A DNA stretch of 64,000 nt, taken from the NCBI GenBank assembly GCA_010909725.1, contig JAACMV010000024.1:1054001-1118000 (forward strand), in the 5' to 3' direction. The position numbers and the translations under genes are program-made. This document shows positions 9,092 through 22,301 of this stretch, piece by piece (position 1 is the stretch's first letter; the number at the start of each line of letters is the position of its first letter). Below the pieces are notes generated by a model. The model was given only the letters and a program-made list of their open reading frames with translations, did not search any database and was not told the origin of the DNA. The DNA comes from Picochlorum sp. 'celeri' (Eukaryota; Chlorophyta; Trebouxiophyceae).

Positions 9092-9631
9092 GAGTATTTT
9101 CGCTTCTCTTCGAACAGAGCCTCACAAGACGGGTCTACTACTGCCTCTAGAATCCCACAAATGAGACTTTACTTTTCAATGCTTGTACAGTTGCCATGAT
9201 GAGTACCCTTGTTGACATTGCCTGGATTTGTCTTGCACAGAATCCAGTGTGCCCATCAACAAGGATGGTTGATGGGAGATCTGATGAATCATGCCTTCCC
9301 CATCAAACCTAGTCATGGATGGGATGCTCGTGTTGTGATTGGCGGTGGCTGCCAGTCGCCTATACACAGACGTCTCACCTCTCCACGAGGTATTCTTAAT
9401 CAATAGACGGTACGTATTTACATATAGAACCAACTGAAACAGATGGATCGCCAGATGAGCCCATAGAGATGGTGGCGTTTGTTTGCTCGACAGCCGCCTA
9501 CTCTCCCGTGGAGTCGAAGAACTTCCTGGCACCTGGTCGACTGATGCGGTATACAACAGCGGTCTGATTCTTATAGCTTATTTTATTGTTTTGTAGGTGT
9601 CTGTATTAGAATTAGATAAACTACTGACGCC
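9092..9631. other. Gene-free stretch between OST4 and uS15
   Basis: 540 bp between divergent start codons. Open frames here show no recognisable family and no exon-like continuity. I see no tRNA, snoRNA box pair or strong repeat. It presumably holds the promoters of OST4 and uS15. Confidence 0.4.
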
Positions 9632-10220
9632 ATGGGTCGCATGTATGGAAAGGGAAAAGGGTTGAGCCGCTCCGCTCTCCCTTACAAGCGCAGTGCTCCT
9701 TCTTGGTTGAAGATTTCTTCCACAGAGGTATGTAGAAATAATTTAGTGGGTCAGCAGCAGCCTTGCTCGCGCTATGACGAGTGATGGCGAGTCATCCTCC
9801 GTCGAGTCGGCGGTGTTGAAAATACTCTTGCTTACATTCGCGATTGATTGGTTGCAGGTGTCTGATATGATTGTGAAAATGGCTAAAAAGGGAATGACTC
9901 CTTCCCAGATTGGTGTCATTCTTCGTGACCAGCACGGAGTTGCTCAGGTCCGCTCTGTCACTGGAAACAAGATTCTCCGTATTCTCAAGGGGCTCGGACA
10001 GGCACCAGAGCTTCCAGAGGATCTTTACTTCTTGATTAAGAAGGCTGTAGGTATGCGTAAGCATCTTGAGGCTAACAGAGCTGATAGGGATGGAAAGTTC
10101 CATCTCATTCTGGTGGAATCCCGCATTCATAGACTGGCACGTTACTATAAAAAGGCAAAGAAGCTTCCACCAAACTGGAAGTATGAGTCTGCCACTGCCA
10201 GCGCACTTGTACAGGGTTAA
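9632..10220 (+). CDS. RPS13: Cytosolic 40S ribosomal protein uS15 (RPS13)
   Basis: Join 9632-9727 and 9858-10220 (130-nt intron, GTATGT..TTGCAG), 152 aa. Exon 1 gives [20 protein letters not shown], nearly identical to eukaryotic RPS13. Exon 2 carries [20 protein letters not shown], the RIHRLARYY block and the C-terminal NWKYES.TASALV. The length matches the usual 151 aa. uS15 binds 18S rRNA in the 40S platform. The 3' end has a TGTAA about 30 nt after the stop. The gene converges on the MgtE gene with 45 bp between stops. Confidence 0.96.
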
Positions 10221-10265
10221 ATATTAATCAATATATATGATATTGTTGTTGGTGTAACAACCATT

Positions 10266-11111
10266 TTACACAGCCAAGGTGTCGAGGACATAGTGGCAGC
10301 ATACACATGTTATCAATACACCCATGCAATCCATAATAACTTGTATGCTGGTTCCTGCATTGGCAGGATCTAATTTCGCCCGTGCGAGGCCAAACGGCAA
10401 CAATGTGCCGACGACAACTGATGTGCACACAATGAGGAAGAGTGACAGAGCAATTGCACTCGCATTACGTACATCTCCATTCGTTAAGTATACACGGATC
10501 CAGCCTGCTGCAGACAGACTTATACCTAGGATAAAAGCAACGCTGATTTGTTGTTGCAGCACATGGGTGAGTGAATCCAGCGTGGGTGCAATGGACCCTG
10601 TTGCCATGCCTCTAATAACTTTGATGGCACTTTGATTCCCTGCGTTGCCCCCGGCTCCAACCAACATTGTTAAAAACAGTGTCACAACCAAATGTTCTTT
10701 GATTAGTTCTTGATACGAATCGAGCACAAACGATGATGAGGATTGTAAAATGAGCAACCCAACAAGCCACTTGCCCCTGTCATACGCCTCCCCGATGGGG
10801 CTTTTCATTGGGCTTTCTGTCACTACTGCCGCATCTCTCTGATAACTACTACTATTCTTTTCTATATCGATCGGAGAATCCTCTCCAAATGATGTCGTGC
10901 ACAAGTCCAACGTTGGGTCTCCTGTCTCACATCTTTCACTTTGAGAGCTCTCCCACTCATCCAAACTCGCTCGTTCATCTCTGCCCTCACCACGTACAGA
11001 TGCATAGACTTTATCCGCATGCTTTCCATCCCTCCATCGAGGCAACTGTCTTACATGATGGCTTGGACGACCCTGTGCATAGAAATCGTTCCGGTAGTGA
11101 AACACAACCAT
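10266..11111 (-). CDS. MgtE/SLC41-type magnesium transporter
   Basis: 281 aa. The N-terminal 110 residues are hydrophilic and low complexity. They are followed by the five-helix MgtE integral domain (about 115-281). The family signature GAGGNAGNQSA lies after the second helix, and RAKLDPANAGTSIQV matches the ion-binding helix near the C-terminus. MgtE and SLC41 proteins conduct Mg2+. The bacterial regulatory N and CBS domains are absent, as is usual in eukaryotic single-domain forms that probably dimerise. The stop codon is part of a TGTAA (GTG TAA). The location is not evident, as no clear targeting peptide is visible. Confidence 0.85.
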   Translation of the reverse strand: MVVFHYRNDFYAQGRPSHHVRQLPRWRDGKHADKVYASVRGEGRDERASLDEWESSQSERCETGDPTLDLCTTSFGEDSPIDIEKNSSSYQRDAAVVTESPMKSPIGEAYDRGKWLVGLLILQSSSSFVLDSYQELIKEHLVVTLFLTMLVGAGGNAGNQSAIKVIRGMATGSIAPTLDSLTHVLQQQISVAFILGISLSAAGWIRVYLTNGDVRNASAIALSLFLIVCTSVVVGTLLPFGLARAKLDPANAGTSIQVIMDCMGVLITCVCCHYVLDTLAV

Positions 11112-11506
11112 GAATGTTAGAGCCGATTGATGCCTTTCTCTGACTCATACATTATTTTTTTCTCATTCATAGAGGCTCATATCGTGACCGAATCATCATG
11201 TGGTGATTCTCTATCAAATTATATCTATATCTATCGTACGGAATTAAAAATGCTGTGACCTCCTGGGTGTGTGCTACGATTCTTCATGGTTGACATCAAG
11301 AACCCACCAATGCATAGTCAAAAATTATTGACAGGATTTCATTGTATCAATCACTCATCATAGTGATACAAGGCTGTACTGTTGTGTGACGACATGCCAT
11401 GCATGGCGACCCTGACCATCTTTTCACAGACCTCAACTATCCAAATGTATCATTAATTTAAGAATACTAGAACCATAGACTACAGTCATAGACAAAAAGA
11501 TAGATA

Positions 11507-13102
11507 ATGGCGAAAGACCAGAACAAGAAGCAGCAGCAAAAGGCTGAGATGGCCAAGTTCCGCCGTGGACTTCCCATTGCCACGCGTAAAATCCAGGATA
11601 AAAAGCTCAAAGGGAAATTACGATATACAGAAAAGATTGTGAAGGAGGCCCAGGAAAATGCAGCAAAGATCAATGAATGGTTGCTTCCCCAAGAAGCTGG
11701 TTCTTTGGAGCCAGAGGGTATGGAAGAAACGTGGAGGTACAATCAGCGCGATATTGTTGCTGCTGCACCAACTGGGGCTCTACATAAAGCATTTGATCTG
11801 AATTTAAATGAATTAGGACCGTATAGGTTGGGATTCTCTCGCAGTGGGAGGCATGCTCTTCTTGGGGGCAGAAAGGGGCATCTTGCATTGTTGGATTGGG
11901 AAAAGTTGTCCACTGTGTGTGAGGTGCAGGTCCGTGAAACAATACGGGATGTACAGGTTCTCCATAACGAGACCATGTTCGCAGCAGCTCAACGCGAACA
12001 TGTGTATATTTATGACAAACGCGGTATTGAGTTGCATTGTCTGAAAGACCATACCATGGTGAACAGGTTGGAATTTCTGCCGTATCACCACCTTCTCTGC
12101 TCTGTTGGAAAGGCTGGGGTTCTCCGATACCAGGATACATCTACCGGGCAGATTGTTGCAACTCATAGAACGAAAAAGGGTCCCTGTGATGCGATGAGGC
12201 AAAATCCGTGGAATGCAGTTATATGCTTGGGGCACAGTGATGGCCAGGTGACCATGTGGACGCCAAATTTGACAACGCCAGCAGTTCGAATGCTGTGCCA
12301 TTATGGTCCAGTCAAGTCGGTTGCAGTCGATCCTACTGGCAGATATATGGCGACTTCAGGTGCGGATAAGACTGTTCGTGTGTGGGATATTCGCATGTAT
12401 AGACCACTCCATGCGTACGATACTCCTGCGCCAGTGGGATGGATGGATATCAGTCAACGAGGCATGTTGGCCATTGGCTACACGCGGCGAGTGCAAGTAT
12501 GGAAGGATGCGTTGCAGTATAAAGCAAAAGCTCCATATTTAAATCACGAAGTGAAGCAGGGTTTGTTGCATGATGTGGCATTCAGGCCATATGAAGATGT
12601 GTTAGGGATTGGTCATCAGGGTGGCGTTTCCAGCATCCTTGTGCCTGGAGCTGGGGAGCCCAACTTTGACTCGTACGTGGCAAACCCGTATCAGACAAAG
12701 AAGCAGAGACAAGAAGCAGAGGTTCATCAGCTGCTTGACAAATTACAGCCGGATATGATTGTACTTGATCCAGAGGGAGTTGGGCAAGTAGCACGAGAGC
12801 CAGCTGATGTACAAAAGCAGAGGCAGATGGAAGCCGAGGAAGCCAATAGAGCCAGGAGCAAGGCTCGGCGAGAGAAGGCAGAGAAGAAGACAAAGATGAA
12901 GGGCAAAAATAAGCCCACGAGGAGACAACGTAAGAAGCAGCAGAATATTATTGAGGAACGAAAGCCAAAGATCAAGGCGTCCATGAGGGAGCAAGGTGTG
13001 AGTGCTGAGAGAGGTCATCTTTTGAAAGAAAAGAAGGAGGCCGAAGCCAAAGCTGTTCTTGAAAGCGTGCCCCGAGCACTGCATAGATTTTATAAAAAGT
13101 AG
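11507..13102 (+). CDS. UTP7: U3 snoRNP component UTP7 (WDR46)
   Basis: 531 aa. A basic N-terminus precedes a WD40 propeller (about 95-380, with repeats such as PTGRYMATSGADKTVRVWDIR). The BING4CT domain follows (about 345-425, including DVAFRPYEDVLGIGH), then a Lys/Arg-rich coiled C-terminus. The order is that of yeast Utp7 and human WDR46, SSU-processome components needed for 18S rRNA maturation in the nucleolus. A TGTAA lies about 15 nt after the stop. The 395 bp upstream (11112-11506) shows no gene. Confidence 0.93.
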   Translation: MAKDQNKKQQQKAEMAKFRRGLPIATRKIQDKKLKGKLRYTEKIVKEAQENAAKINEWLLPQEAGSLEPEGMEETWRYNQRDIVAAAPTGALHKAFDLNLNELGPYRLGFSRSGRHALLGGRKGHLALLDWEKLSTVCEVQVRETIRDVQVLHNETMFAAAQREHVYIYDKRGIELHCLKDHTMVNRLEFLPYHHLLCSVGKAGVLRYQDTSTGQIVATHRTKKGPCDAMRQNPWNAVICLGHSDGQVTMWTPNLTTPAVRMLCHYGPVKSVAVDPTGRYMATSGADKTVRVWDIRMYRPLHAYDTPAPVGWMDISQRGMLAIGYTRRVQVWKDALQYKAKAPYLNHEVKQGLLHDVAFRPYEDVLGIGHQGGVSSILVPGAGEPNFDSYVANPYQTKKQRQEAEVHQLLDKLQPDMIVLDPEGVGQVAREPADVQKQRQMEAEEANRARSKARREKAEKKTKMKGKNKPTRRQRKKQQNIIEERKPKIKASMREQGVSAERGHLLKEKKEAEAKAVLESVPRALHRFYKK

Positions 13103-13173
13103 TACATGTGCGATTGTAAGATTCATCCGGGAAAATACAAATTGTGTCTGTGCAATTTCGTTCTTTGCATTGC

Positions 13174-14559
13174 ATGCTGCCTTTTTGCACGTATGCGCGT
13201 CGTATGGTAGTTTGTGTGACTGATAGGGGTCTCATGGGTATATTAAATCATAGTCATAGCCATATATACTGTAATAGTGCCCTGAAGTCAGTGCCACAGG
13301 GGTCTAGACATGTGCATGGCACGGGAAGGCTTGGAGGGAGAGTTTATGCGAGCAGCGATGTGGCATCCTCTCCCTCCGATGGGAATCATTCTGAATTCTC
13401 TGAACAATTAAAGGGTAAGCTTATTCTGGCACCCCTAACTCGAGGAAATAACCTACCATTTCGACGACTCGTCTCAGAGGACTTTTCAGCTCCTATTACA
13501 ATGTCAGAAATGGTCTTTGCTCGGTATTTGATCAAAGGGAAAACCCGCGAGAATGCGTTGATCCGTAGGTCGGATGCAGAGAGAGTGTATGGGGTTCAAA
13601 TTGCGACGAAAACAATTGATGAAGGTGTCAAGTCTGGGATTCTTGCAGCAGAACAGGGTGCACAGTTTCTTGATTTAAACTGTGGGTGCCCAATCTATGA
13701 AGCTACGCGTCGAGGTCTTGGATCAACTTTATTGAAGAAACCAACAAAGCTTGCGCGATTGGTAAAAGGAATTGCGAGCGATATCCCAATACCAATGACT
13801 GTGAAAGTTCGGATAGGAATTGATTCAATCAATGTTGAAAAGGTGGTAGATGCGCTACAGGATTGTGGGATTGCAGCGATCAGCATTCATGGAAGGACTG
13901 CTCAGCAGCGATATAAAAAATCTGCGGATTGGGAGTTGATTCGTGATATTGCAAAACAGTCGAGTGTGCCAATCATTGGAAATGGAGACGTGCTCGCCTT
14001 GCATGAGATTAGAAATAGAATGGATAATTTTGGGTGCACTGGTGTCATGATTGGACGAGGTGCACTAACAAAGCCGTGGGTCTTCCAAGAAGTTGCGGAA
14101 AATAGAGAGATTCTTCCAAGTGCTGAGGAACGAGTAGTTATATATAGAAAGTTGGTGCAGTATATGAAGGACCACTTTGGTGACGATGATTACGGAAAGA
14201 GAAAATCGTGGTACTTTTTACCCTGGCATTTGGGCTTTTTTTGTCGGTATAGACCTCTGCCAGAGGCTCAGTATGCCCACATGAGTGATACACAGCCACT
14301 GATATCAACAAGGTGGGACAGTGTGGCTGCTGAGGAACTTGGTGAAACTGTAGACACACTGCCACCTTTAGAGCGGCTTTTGCGATGTGAGTCGACAGAG
14401 GCTCATGAAATTATGTCCCATATTTTGTGGGATTCCGAGTCTGATGAGACTGCTATTGAGAGGCTGACACAGGAAGCAAAGGAGCATGTAGTTGAATGGG
14501 AGGAGGCAGCAAAAGGCAGAGGGGGAGATGACCAAGAAGACAAGGCGGTGGAAGGATAA
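13174..14559 (+). CDS. tRNA-dihydrouridine synthase, organelle-targeted DUS
   Basis: 461 aa from ATG 13174; ATGs at 13204 and 13234 are equally possible because the previous gene ends at 13102. A non-conserved 80-residue leader with Arg, His and Ser could be an organelle presequence. The FMN-binding TIM barrel follows: LAPLTRGNNLPFRRL, SEMVFA, then the catalytic-cysteine block LDLNCGCPI, KVRIGID, SIHGRTAQQRYKKSADW and GNGDVL..GVMIGRGAL. The enzyme reduces uridine to dihydrouridine in tRNA using NADPH. The barrel is closest to the DUS3 subgroup, but the CCCH zinc fingers of nuclear DUS3 are missing. The last 100 residues are variable. Assignment to a specific tRNA position is not possible from sequence. 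Confidence 0.82.
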   Translation: MLPFCTYARRMVVCVTDRGLMGILNHSHSHIYCNSALKSVPQGSRHVHGTGRLGGRVYASSDVASSPSDGNHSEFSEQLKGKLILAPLTRGNNLPFRRLVSEDFSAPITMSEMVFARYLIKGKTRENALIRRSDAERVYGVQIATKTIDEGVKSGILAAEQGAQFLDLNCGCPIYEATRRGLGSTLLKKPTKLARLVKGIASDIPIPMTVKVRIGIDSINVEKVVDALQDCGIAAISIHGRTAQQRYKKSADWELIRDIAKQSSVPIIGNGDVLALHEIRNRMDNFGCTGVMIGRGALTKPWVFQEVAENREILPSAEERVVIYRKLVQYMKDHFGDDDYGKRKSWYFLPWHLGFFCRYRPLPEAQYAHMSDTQPLISTRWDSVAAEELGETVDTLPPLERLLRCESTEAHEIMSHILWDSESDETAIERLTQEAKEHVVEWEEAAKGRGGDDQEDKAVEG

Positions 14560-14578
14560 TTGGTACACAACACATATA

Positions 14579-16498
<1,920 letters not shown>

Positions 16499-16796
16499 TC
16501 ATGCGTCTTCTTAAATCTCGTCTAGAAACCCCATTCGCGACTACAGACTTTGTATTTCCATTGTCCAAAAATTAATAAAAATTACAAACTCTGGATTCAT
16601 CTGCTGTGCATGGAACAATTGTGCCATTATTGCATTATCAATGTCCTTATCAAGGACTTGCCAAGTTGTGTGTACTGAGCAGTACATCATGCTGCTCGAT
16701 TTCTTTCTTTACATGTATATTTAAAAAAACCACCCCTATGTGCTGTTCCATCTACCCTATAGCATCATATTATTCAATACATGGGCGGTGGGACAC

Positions 16797-17811
<1,015 letters not shown>

Positions 17812-18072
17812 ATGGCTGCGAATGGTATTCAGTACAGCGAGCGATACTACGATGATGTGTACGAGTATAGGCACGTCGTGCTGCCACCAGAGATTACAAA
17901 AAAGCTTCCAAAGGGGCGATTGATGTCAGAGACAGAGTGGAGATCGTTGGGTGTGCAACAGTCTAGGGGTTGGGTGCACTATGCGATTCACAGACCGGAG
18001 CCTCATATTCTGTTGTACAGACGTCCCAAGGGGTATGGTCAGAATGGAAATGTTGCTCCGATGCAACAGTGA
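17812..18072 (+). CDS. CKS1: Cyclin-dependent kinase regulatory subunit CKS1
   Basis: 86 aa from ATG 17812; an in-frame TTG at 17788 is not a credible start. It matches CKS throughout: [41 protein letters not shown], and [13 protein letters not shown]. These include the anion-binding residues and the HxPEPH hinge needed for domain-swapped dimers. CKS docks phosphorylated substrates on cyclin-CDK complexes. A TGTAA occurs about 75 nt after the stop. Confidence 0.96.
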   Translation: MAANGIQYSERYYDDVYEYRHVVLPPEITKKLPKGRLMSETEWRSLGVQQSRGWVHYAIHRPEPHILLYRRPKGYGQNGNVAPMQQ

Positions 18073-18272
18073 TGCATGTCTTTGTTGAATACAATGTGAT
18101 GAGGACTGAAAGAGCGTCTGTATTTATTGTGTCTTTCTTGCTTTTTTGTAACAATGTGTTGCAACATACCTGATGGTGTATGTTTGGTTCTTTGAATCAC
18201 TCGTCACTAGAAAAAAATAGAGTTGGTATGAATCGCATCGATCCTATTGTTTGTATATGACATTGCATTACA

Positions 18273-20201
18273 TTACATGGCGTTGCCTTGGAGGCATAAA
18301 ACAAAGACGCTACCTTGTGAGGTGGCTGCCAGCAGTTCTTGTTTGGAGGGATGCCATGACACGGCAGAGATGAAGGGCTTGTCCTTCACCTCTGATGATA
18401 TCGATGTGTCTACGGGAAGGGCAGCTTTGGTGATTGGTTTTGAGAGGGGCTTGTAATATACGTAGACTTCGTGTGTCTCACTTCCGCAGGCGAAAAAGTT
18501 GTCACGGACACCAAGGCCTACGAAATTCTTTTCGTTTGTATGGCCTCTGAAAATGCGCTCCTCTGCTGATGTTGCTGCAGTATTCCATAATCTTAGGGAT
18601 GAATCAGTGGATGCTGATACAATCTCCTCCAGTCCTGACCACCTGACATAGGATACTGCCTTCTTGTGACCTGAAAATGCACGCATGTACGTATCATACT
18701 TTCTAAGATCATACAGATATACTGAATGATCGGCAGATCCTACGGCGACTTGATGCGGTGAGTTTGGGTGCCATTTCACAGCACACACATTTGCTTTCAG
18801 ATTGAACTGGGCAATCGCAGATGGAGATTTTGTACTCCATATTTTCACATGACAGTCATCAGATCCAGTCACAAGCATTGCTGGATCCGCTCCACAATGA
18901 TCGACCGACCATATTCGCTTTGAATGAGCCTCGTATTCATGGACAAGATCTCCCGTGGTAGAATCCCAAATGTTCAAGACACCTTCATAGTCTGTTGACG
19001 CCAGCTCTGATGCAACAAATCTGTTCCATGAAAGGCAGCTTAACTTTGACCTTGTCAGCATTTCAACCACTGGACAATGTGTCATGACTCCAGTGGATTC
19101 TAACATGGTGGTGTGGTCGAAAATGGAAATTCTCTTGGAGACACCAGCTGTTGCAAACAGCCTGCCCTGCCGGTCATACTCAACAGAGGATAGAATTGAT
19201 GATGGATGGACTTGAGGAGGTCGAGGAATCTGTGCTACAACCCTCAAGGTATTTGATTGCGACAGCGTGCCCAGAATTTTTCCAAATTCTTGAAGTCCTT
19301 CATCGCCATGAGCAACCGTTGCACCTTGTTTGCTATCTGAACTCATGGAGGCTGTACCTTGTCCATTTCCACTGGAATGATTCTCACCCATACGTCCAGA
19401 ACGTAATTTCAAATACACATTCTGTAAATCTTCAAACTGAGACGCAATGCGCTTGCGTTTCTTGCAACACAGTTCTGCAAGATGGTGCTCCACCTGTTTT
19501 CCAGGATGAGATCGAACATCATCTCCATCTCCTTGGGTTTTCAAATACGTCTTCAACCCAGGGTGCTCAGCAAAGGTATCATACATATTCTGGGAATACC
19601 CATTCCTATTCTTTCCATCACCAGTATCATCCTGTGGTGGATTACTCTCTGTCATGGCATTGCTTTCAAGGCTCTTGACAGACTTGGAGCGATGCATAGG
19701 CCCATCCGCCACAGCCTGATGCGAGTTTTCTACCACATGAATATCTGATTCTAAGCATTCTATTTCTTTCTGCAGCATTTCTAATCGCTTTGCCTTCTCC
19801 ACCCGACTCTCCTGAAGAAAGTGCAACAGGAGATCCAAGTCATTCCTCTTCTCCTCCCTATCAGCCTCTACTTTGTATTCATGGAGTTGCTTCAATAATG
19901 AATCCAGCTCCTCTACTGAAAGTTTATGCTTCACATGACTCAGTGTGTTCTTCAACGACACAAAAGGAGATTCTGTGTGCTGTTTGTCTTTGGAGACAGA
20001 GTTGACAATTTTAGACAGGGCAAAACTGGGGTTCAACTTGGCCATTGTAAGAGACGCAGAGCAGTTGGGACACGTTGATGAATTCTTCAAATGCGTTGCC
20101 ACGCAAGAATAACAAAAAGCGTGCCCGCACGGCGTCACGAAAGGATCCACAAGCAACGAAATGCAAATGGGGCACTTCAAATCATCCTCATTCACCAGCA
20201 T
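18273..20201 (-). CDS. COP1: E3 ubiquitin ligase COP1
   Basis: 642 aa. A RING finger occupies residues 10-48 (CPICISLLVDPFVTPCGHAF onward). A coiled coil lies at about 75-170, followed by a linker with basic residues. A seven-bladed WD40 propeller spans about 300-640, with the COP1 landmarks LASTDYEGVLNIWD, KRIWSVDHC, and GHKKAVSYVRW. COP1 targets light-signalling transcription factors for degradation in plants and binds VP motifs through the propeller. The frame ends GCC ATG TAA inside a double TGTAATGTAA. The 713 bp beyond the start (20202-20914) separates it from the divergent sulfotransferase gene. Confidence 0.95.
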   Translation of the reverse strand: MLVNEDDLKCPICISLLVDPFVTPCGHAFCYSCVATHLKNSSTCPNCSASLTMAKLNPSFALSKIVNSVSKDKQHTESPFVSLKNTLSHVKHKLSVEELDSLLKQLHEYKVEADREEKRNDLDLLLHFLQESRVEKAKRLEMLQKEIECLESDIHVVENSHQAVADGPMHRSKSVKSLESNAMTESNPPQDDTGDGKNRNGYSQNMYDTFAEHPGLKTYLKTQGDGDDVRSHPGKQVEHHLAELCCKKRKRIASQFEDLQNVYLKLRSGRMGENHSSGNGQGTASMSSDSKQGATVAHGDEGLQEFGKILGTLSQSNTLRVVAQIPRPPQVHPSSILSSVEYDRQGRLFATAGVSKRISIFDHTTMLESTGVMTHCPVVEMLTRSKLSCLSWNRFVASELASTDYEGVLNIWDSTTGDLVHEYEAHSKRIWSVDHCGADPAMLVTGSDDCHVKIWSTKSPSAIAQFNLKANVCAVKWHPNSPHQVAVGSADHSVYLYDLRKYDTYMRAFSGHKKAVSYVRWSGLEEIVSASTDSSLRLWNTAATSAEERIFRGHTNEKNFVGLGVRDNFFACGSETHEVYVYYKPLSKPITKAALPVDTSISSEVKDKPFISAVSWHPSKQELLAATSQGSVFVLCLQGNAM

Positions 20202-20914
20202 TCTTGTTTATGCTGCGCCGTGAATGACTTTATTTAATATATTGGTTTGGAAAATGAAATCTCTGTTGAATTCCGTCAATCGCTGAAAGTAAAAGCTCTG
20301 TGAACTTCTCCTTCACTATTCAAACAAAAGGCGACAAACTTCTTTTCTCCTTGATATCCATCTCAATCATTCCTTTAGAAGTATAAATGAAAATCTATGT
20401 ATAGAACTGCAACCAATATGCGTTGATTGTTCTTTTCTAAACCACAGTGAATAACGTGTGGACTGTCGCAGACCAGACACGTGCACGTATTTCTGTACAA
20501 GATCCACAGAAAGTTTCAAAAATCAAATACACAATACATATATTCAATGTAATGGCAATCTGTCGACAGAGGCCGTCTATGTATTGCTGAATGGCGGATT
20601 CAAGTGTTTTGTTTGGTACAGAAGGCCGGAATGTGGCTGTGGAGTGAGGCGCCCAAATGTGCTGGATGGCATTTTGAGCGCCCCTTGGACCAACAAACAA
20701 CAAACCGCCTTTCCTTTCCGAACATGGAATGGACAGCTGGTTTTTTCAACATACACACTATTTCATATCCATATATAGAAGAGACGTGATACATTCGGAA
20801 TTATTGGACTCAGTATAGTGCCATTGGATTCCAAACCACTGGACTGGTTGGTTGACCAACGTCACCCAAGTTCGTTTTCAAGCTTTTTTTCTTAGAGTCG
20901 TATAACATCATACA
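20202..20914. other. Divergent intergenic region, COP1 and sulfotransferase
   Basis: 713 bp with short overlapping frames on both strands but no family match, no splice-joined exon series and no RNA gene that I can identify. It presumably contains the two promoters. Confidence 0.4.
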
Positions 20915-22252
20915 ATGGCGCATTGGTTTGTTGATTATGTGACGATGCCTCTGAGCATGCCTGTATTGCTCTTGTGGCTTTTAGGGGCAAGGGTAGTGTC
21001 CCTTCTCTTGCCTCTTTTGGTTGTTCCTAGTGTACTCACAGCGAGGACGCTGTATTGGGCTGTTCCAATCGCTCGAACGGCTTGGAAAATTAAACCTGGA
21101 TTTAAAGGATTTATTCAGAGGATGGGCTTTGAAGCGACGTATTGTATGAATATTACGAGGAGATTTCTCACCTTGCCGTTGAGGCGAAGAGTGCCTGATG
21201 TCTTTATTCTTGGTTTTCCAAAATGTGGAACCACAGCGCTTGCACAGTATTTGATGCAGCATCCTGCAATAAGTGGGGTTGATGGTTTGACGTGGGACCC
21301 TTCATTAGGAAAGGAGAGTCACTTTTTTAATGGAGTGCTTGGGCCACGGACCACGCATTCTCGCATGCTGTACAGGTCCTTCTTTCCAACCATGGTGACG
21401 AGGTGGTGGAGAGAAGTGGTTCTGCGTTGTGGAACATGGAAATGCATGGATGCCTGTCCATTGAATGCCTGCCTGCCACATGTGGCGGAGAGAATAAAAA
21501 AGATGAATCCGAATGCCAAGCTCATCTTTATGGTTAGGGATCCTGTAGAGGCCGCATTTAGTGCAGAGATTATGTTGCGTAATACAGGGATGGATCTAGA
21601 ATGGTCGTTCATGGAAGATATTCAAGCTGCGGATCCTAGATTTGTCGAGTCGCCAGAAGATGAGGCCTTTTTTGAAAAGCTGTCCCATCTGAAGCAGTAT
21701 GATGCACTCCCATACGATTTGCCTTCCAGGATATTCGGCAAAGCTTCATCTGTATTGTACTTTTCCAAATTCGCAGATCGCATTGCACCATATTTGAGTA
21801 GATTCCCGAGGGAGAATATCTTGTTCATGGAATTTAGAGAGTTCACTGCACAGCCTCAAAAGTCAGCAGAGTCTGTGATGGAATTTATTGGGGTAGACCC
21901 AGCAAAATATACATTCAAACCAGTGCCCATGTGGTCTGGAGAGCGACGAGGTCGTCGAATGCATCCAGCCGTGAAGAAAAAGTTGAGACAGTATTTTGCG
22001 ATTCCAAATCAGAAATTATATGCCATTGTCGGCAAGGCATATTCATGGGATGCAGAAATGTCATCAAGCGAGGATGAGGAACATGCAATAACATCTACTG
22101 GGGAGCATCTTATTATTCCTCTTTCAGATCAGTTTTCAGAAAAGGAGAAGAAATCGTATGCCACAGCGGTTGAATTATTGCCACAGGCTGTTGGAAGGAA
22201 AGAAAGCAGAAGTAGAGCAAACAGGACAATTAGTGTCTCTGCAGTAGTCTGA
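20915..22252 (+). CDS. Golgi-type sulfotransferase, N-terminal membrane anchor
   Basis: 445 aa. Hydrophobic segments at residues 8-50 give a type II anchor. The PAPS-binding 5'-PSB loop reads FILGFPKCGTTALAQYL (about 92-108). The 3'-phosphate motif is FMVRDPVEAAFSAEI (about 205-220). Sulfotransferases of this fold move sulfate from PAPS to carbohydrates in the Golgi; the acceptor cannot be predicted. Cysteine pairs at CGTWKCMDACPLNAC may form lumenal disulfides. It sits next to a convergent GT92-like gene (49 bp between stops), so the two may act on the same surface glycans. A TGTAA follows the stop by about 35 nt. Confidence 0.85.
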   Translation: MAHWFVDYVTMPLSMPVLLLWLLGARVVSLLLPLLVVPSVLTARTLYWAVPIARTAWKIKPGFKGFIQRMGFEATYCMNITRRFLTLPLRRRVPDVFILGFPKCGTTALAQYLMQHPAISGVDGLTWDPSLGKESHFFNGVLGPRTTHSRMLYRSFFPTMVTRWWREVVLRCGTWKCMDACPLNACLPHVAERIKKMNPNAKLIFMVRDPVEAAFSAEIMLRNTGMDLEWSFMEDIQAADPRFVESPEDEAFFEKLSHLKQYDALPYDLPSRIFGKASSVLYFSKFADRIAPYLSRFPRENILFMEFREFTAQPQKSAESVMEFIGVDPAKYTFKPVPMWSGERRGRRMHPAVKKKLRQYFAIPNQKLYAIVGKAYSWDAEMSSSEDEEHAITSTGEHLIIPLSDQFSEKEKKSYATAVELLPQAVGRKESRSRANRTISVSAVV

Positions 22253-22301
22253 TAACGTATATAAACTTGATGACATCTTGCGTGTAAACATAACGAGAGC
22301 T

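Noticed and set aside
9176..9556. 126-aa minus-strand frame upstream of OST4
   Set aside because: Low-complexity composition, no recognisable motif, and it lies between two divergent genes; kept as intergenic.
9774..9857. ATG at 9774 as the start of uS15
   Set aside because: It lies inside the intron. The true N-terminus ([10 protein letters not shown]) is encoded at 9632 and joins in phase.
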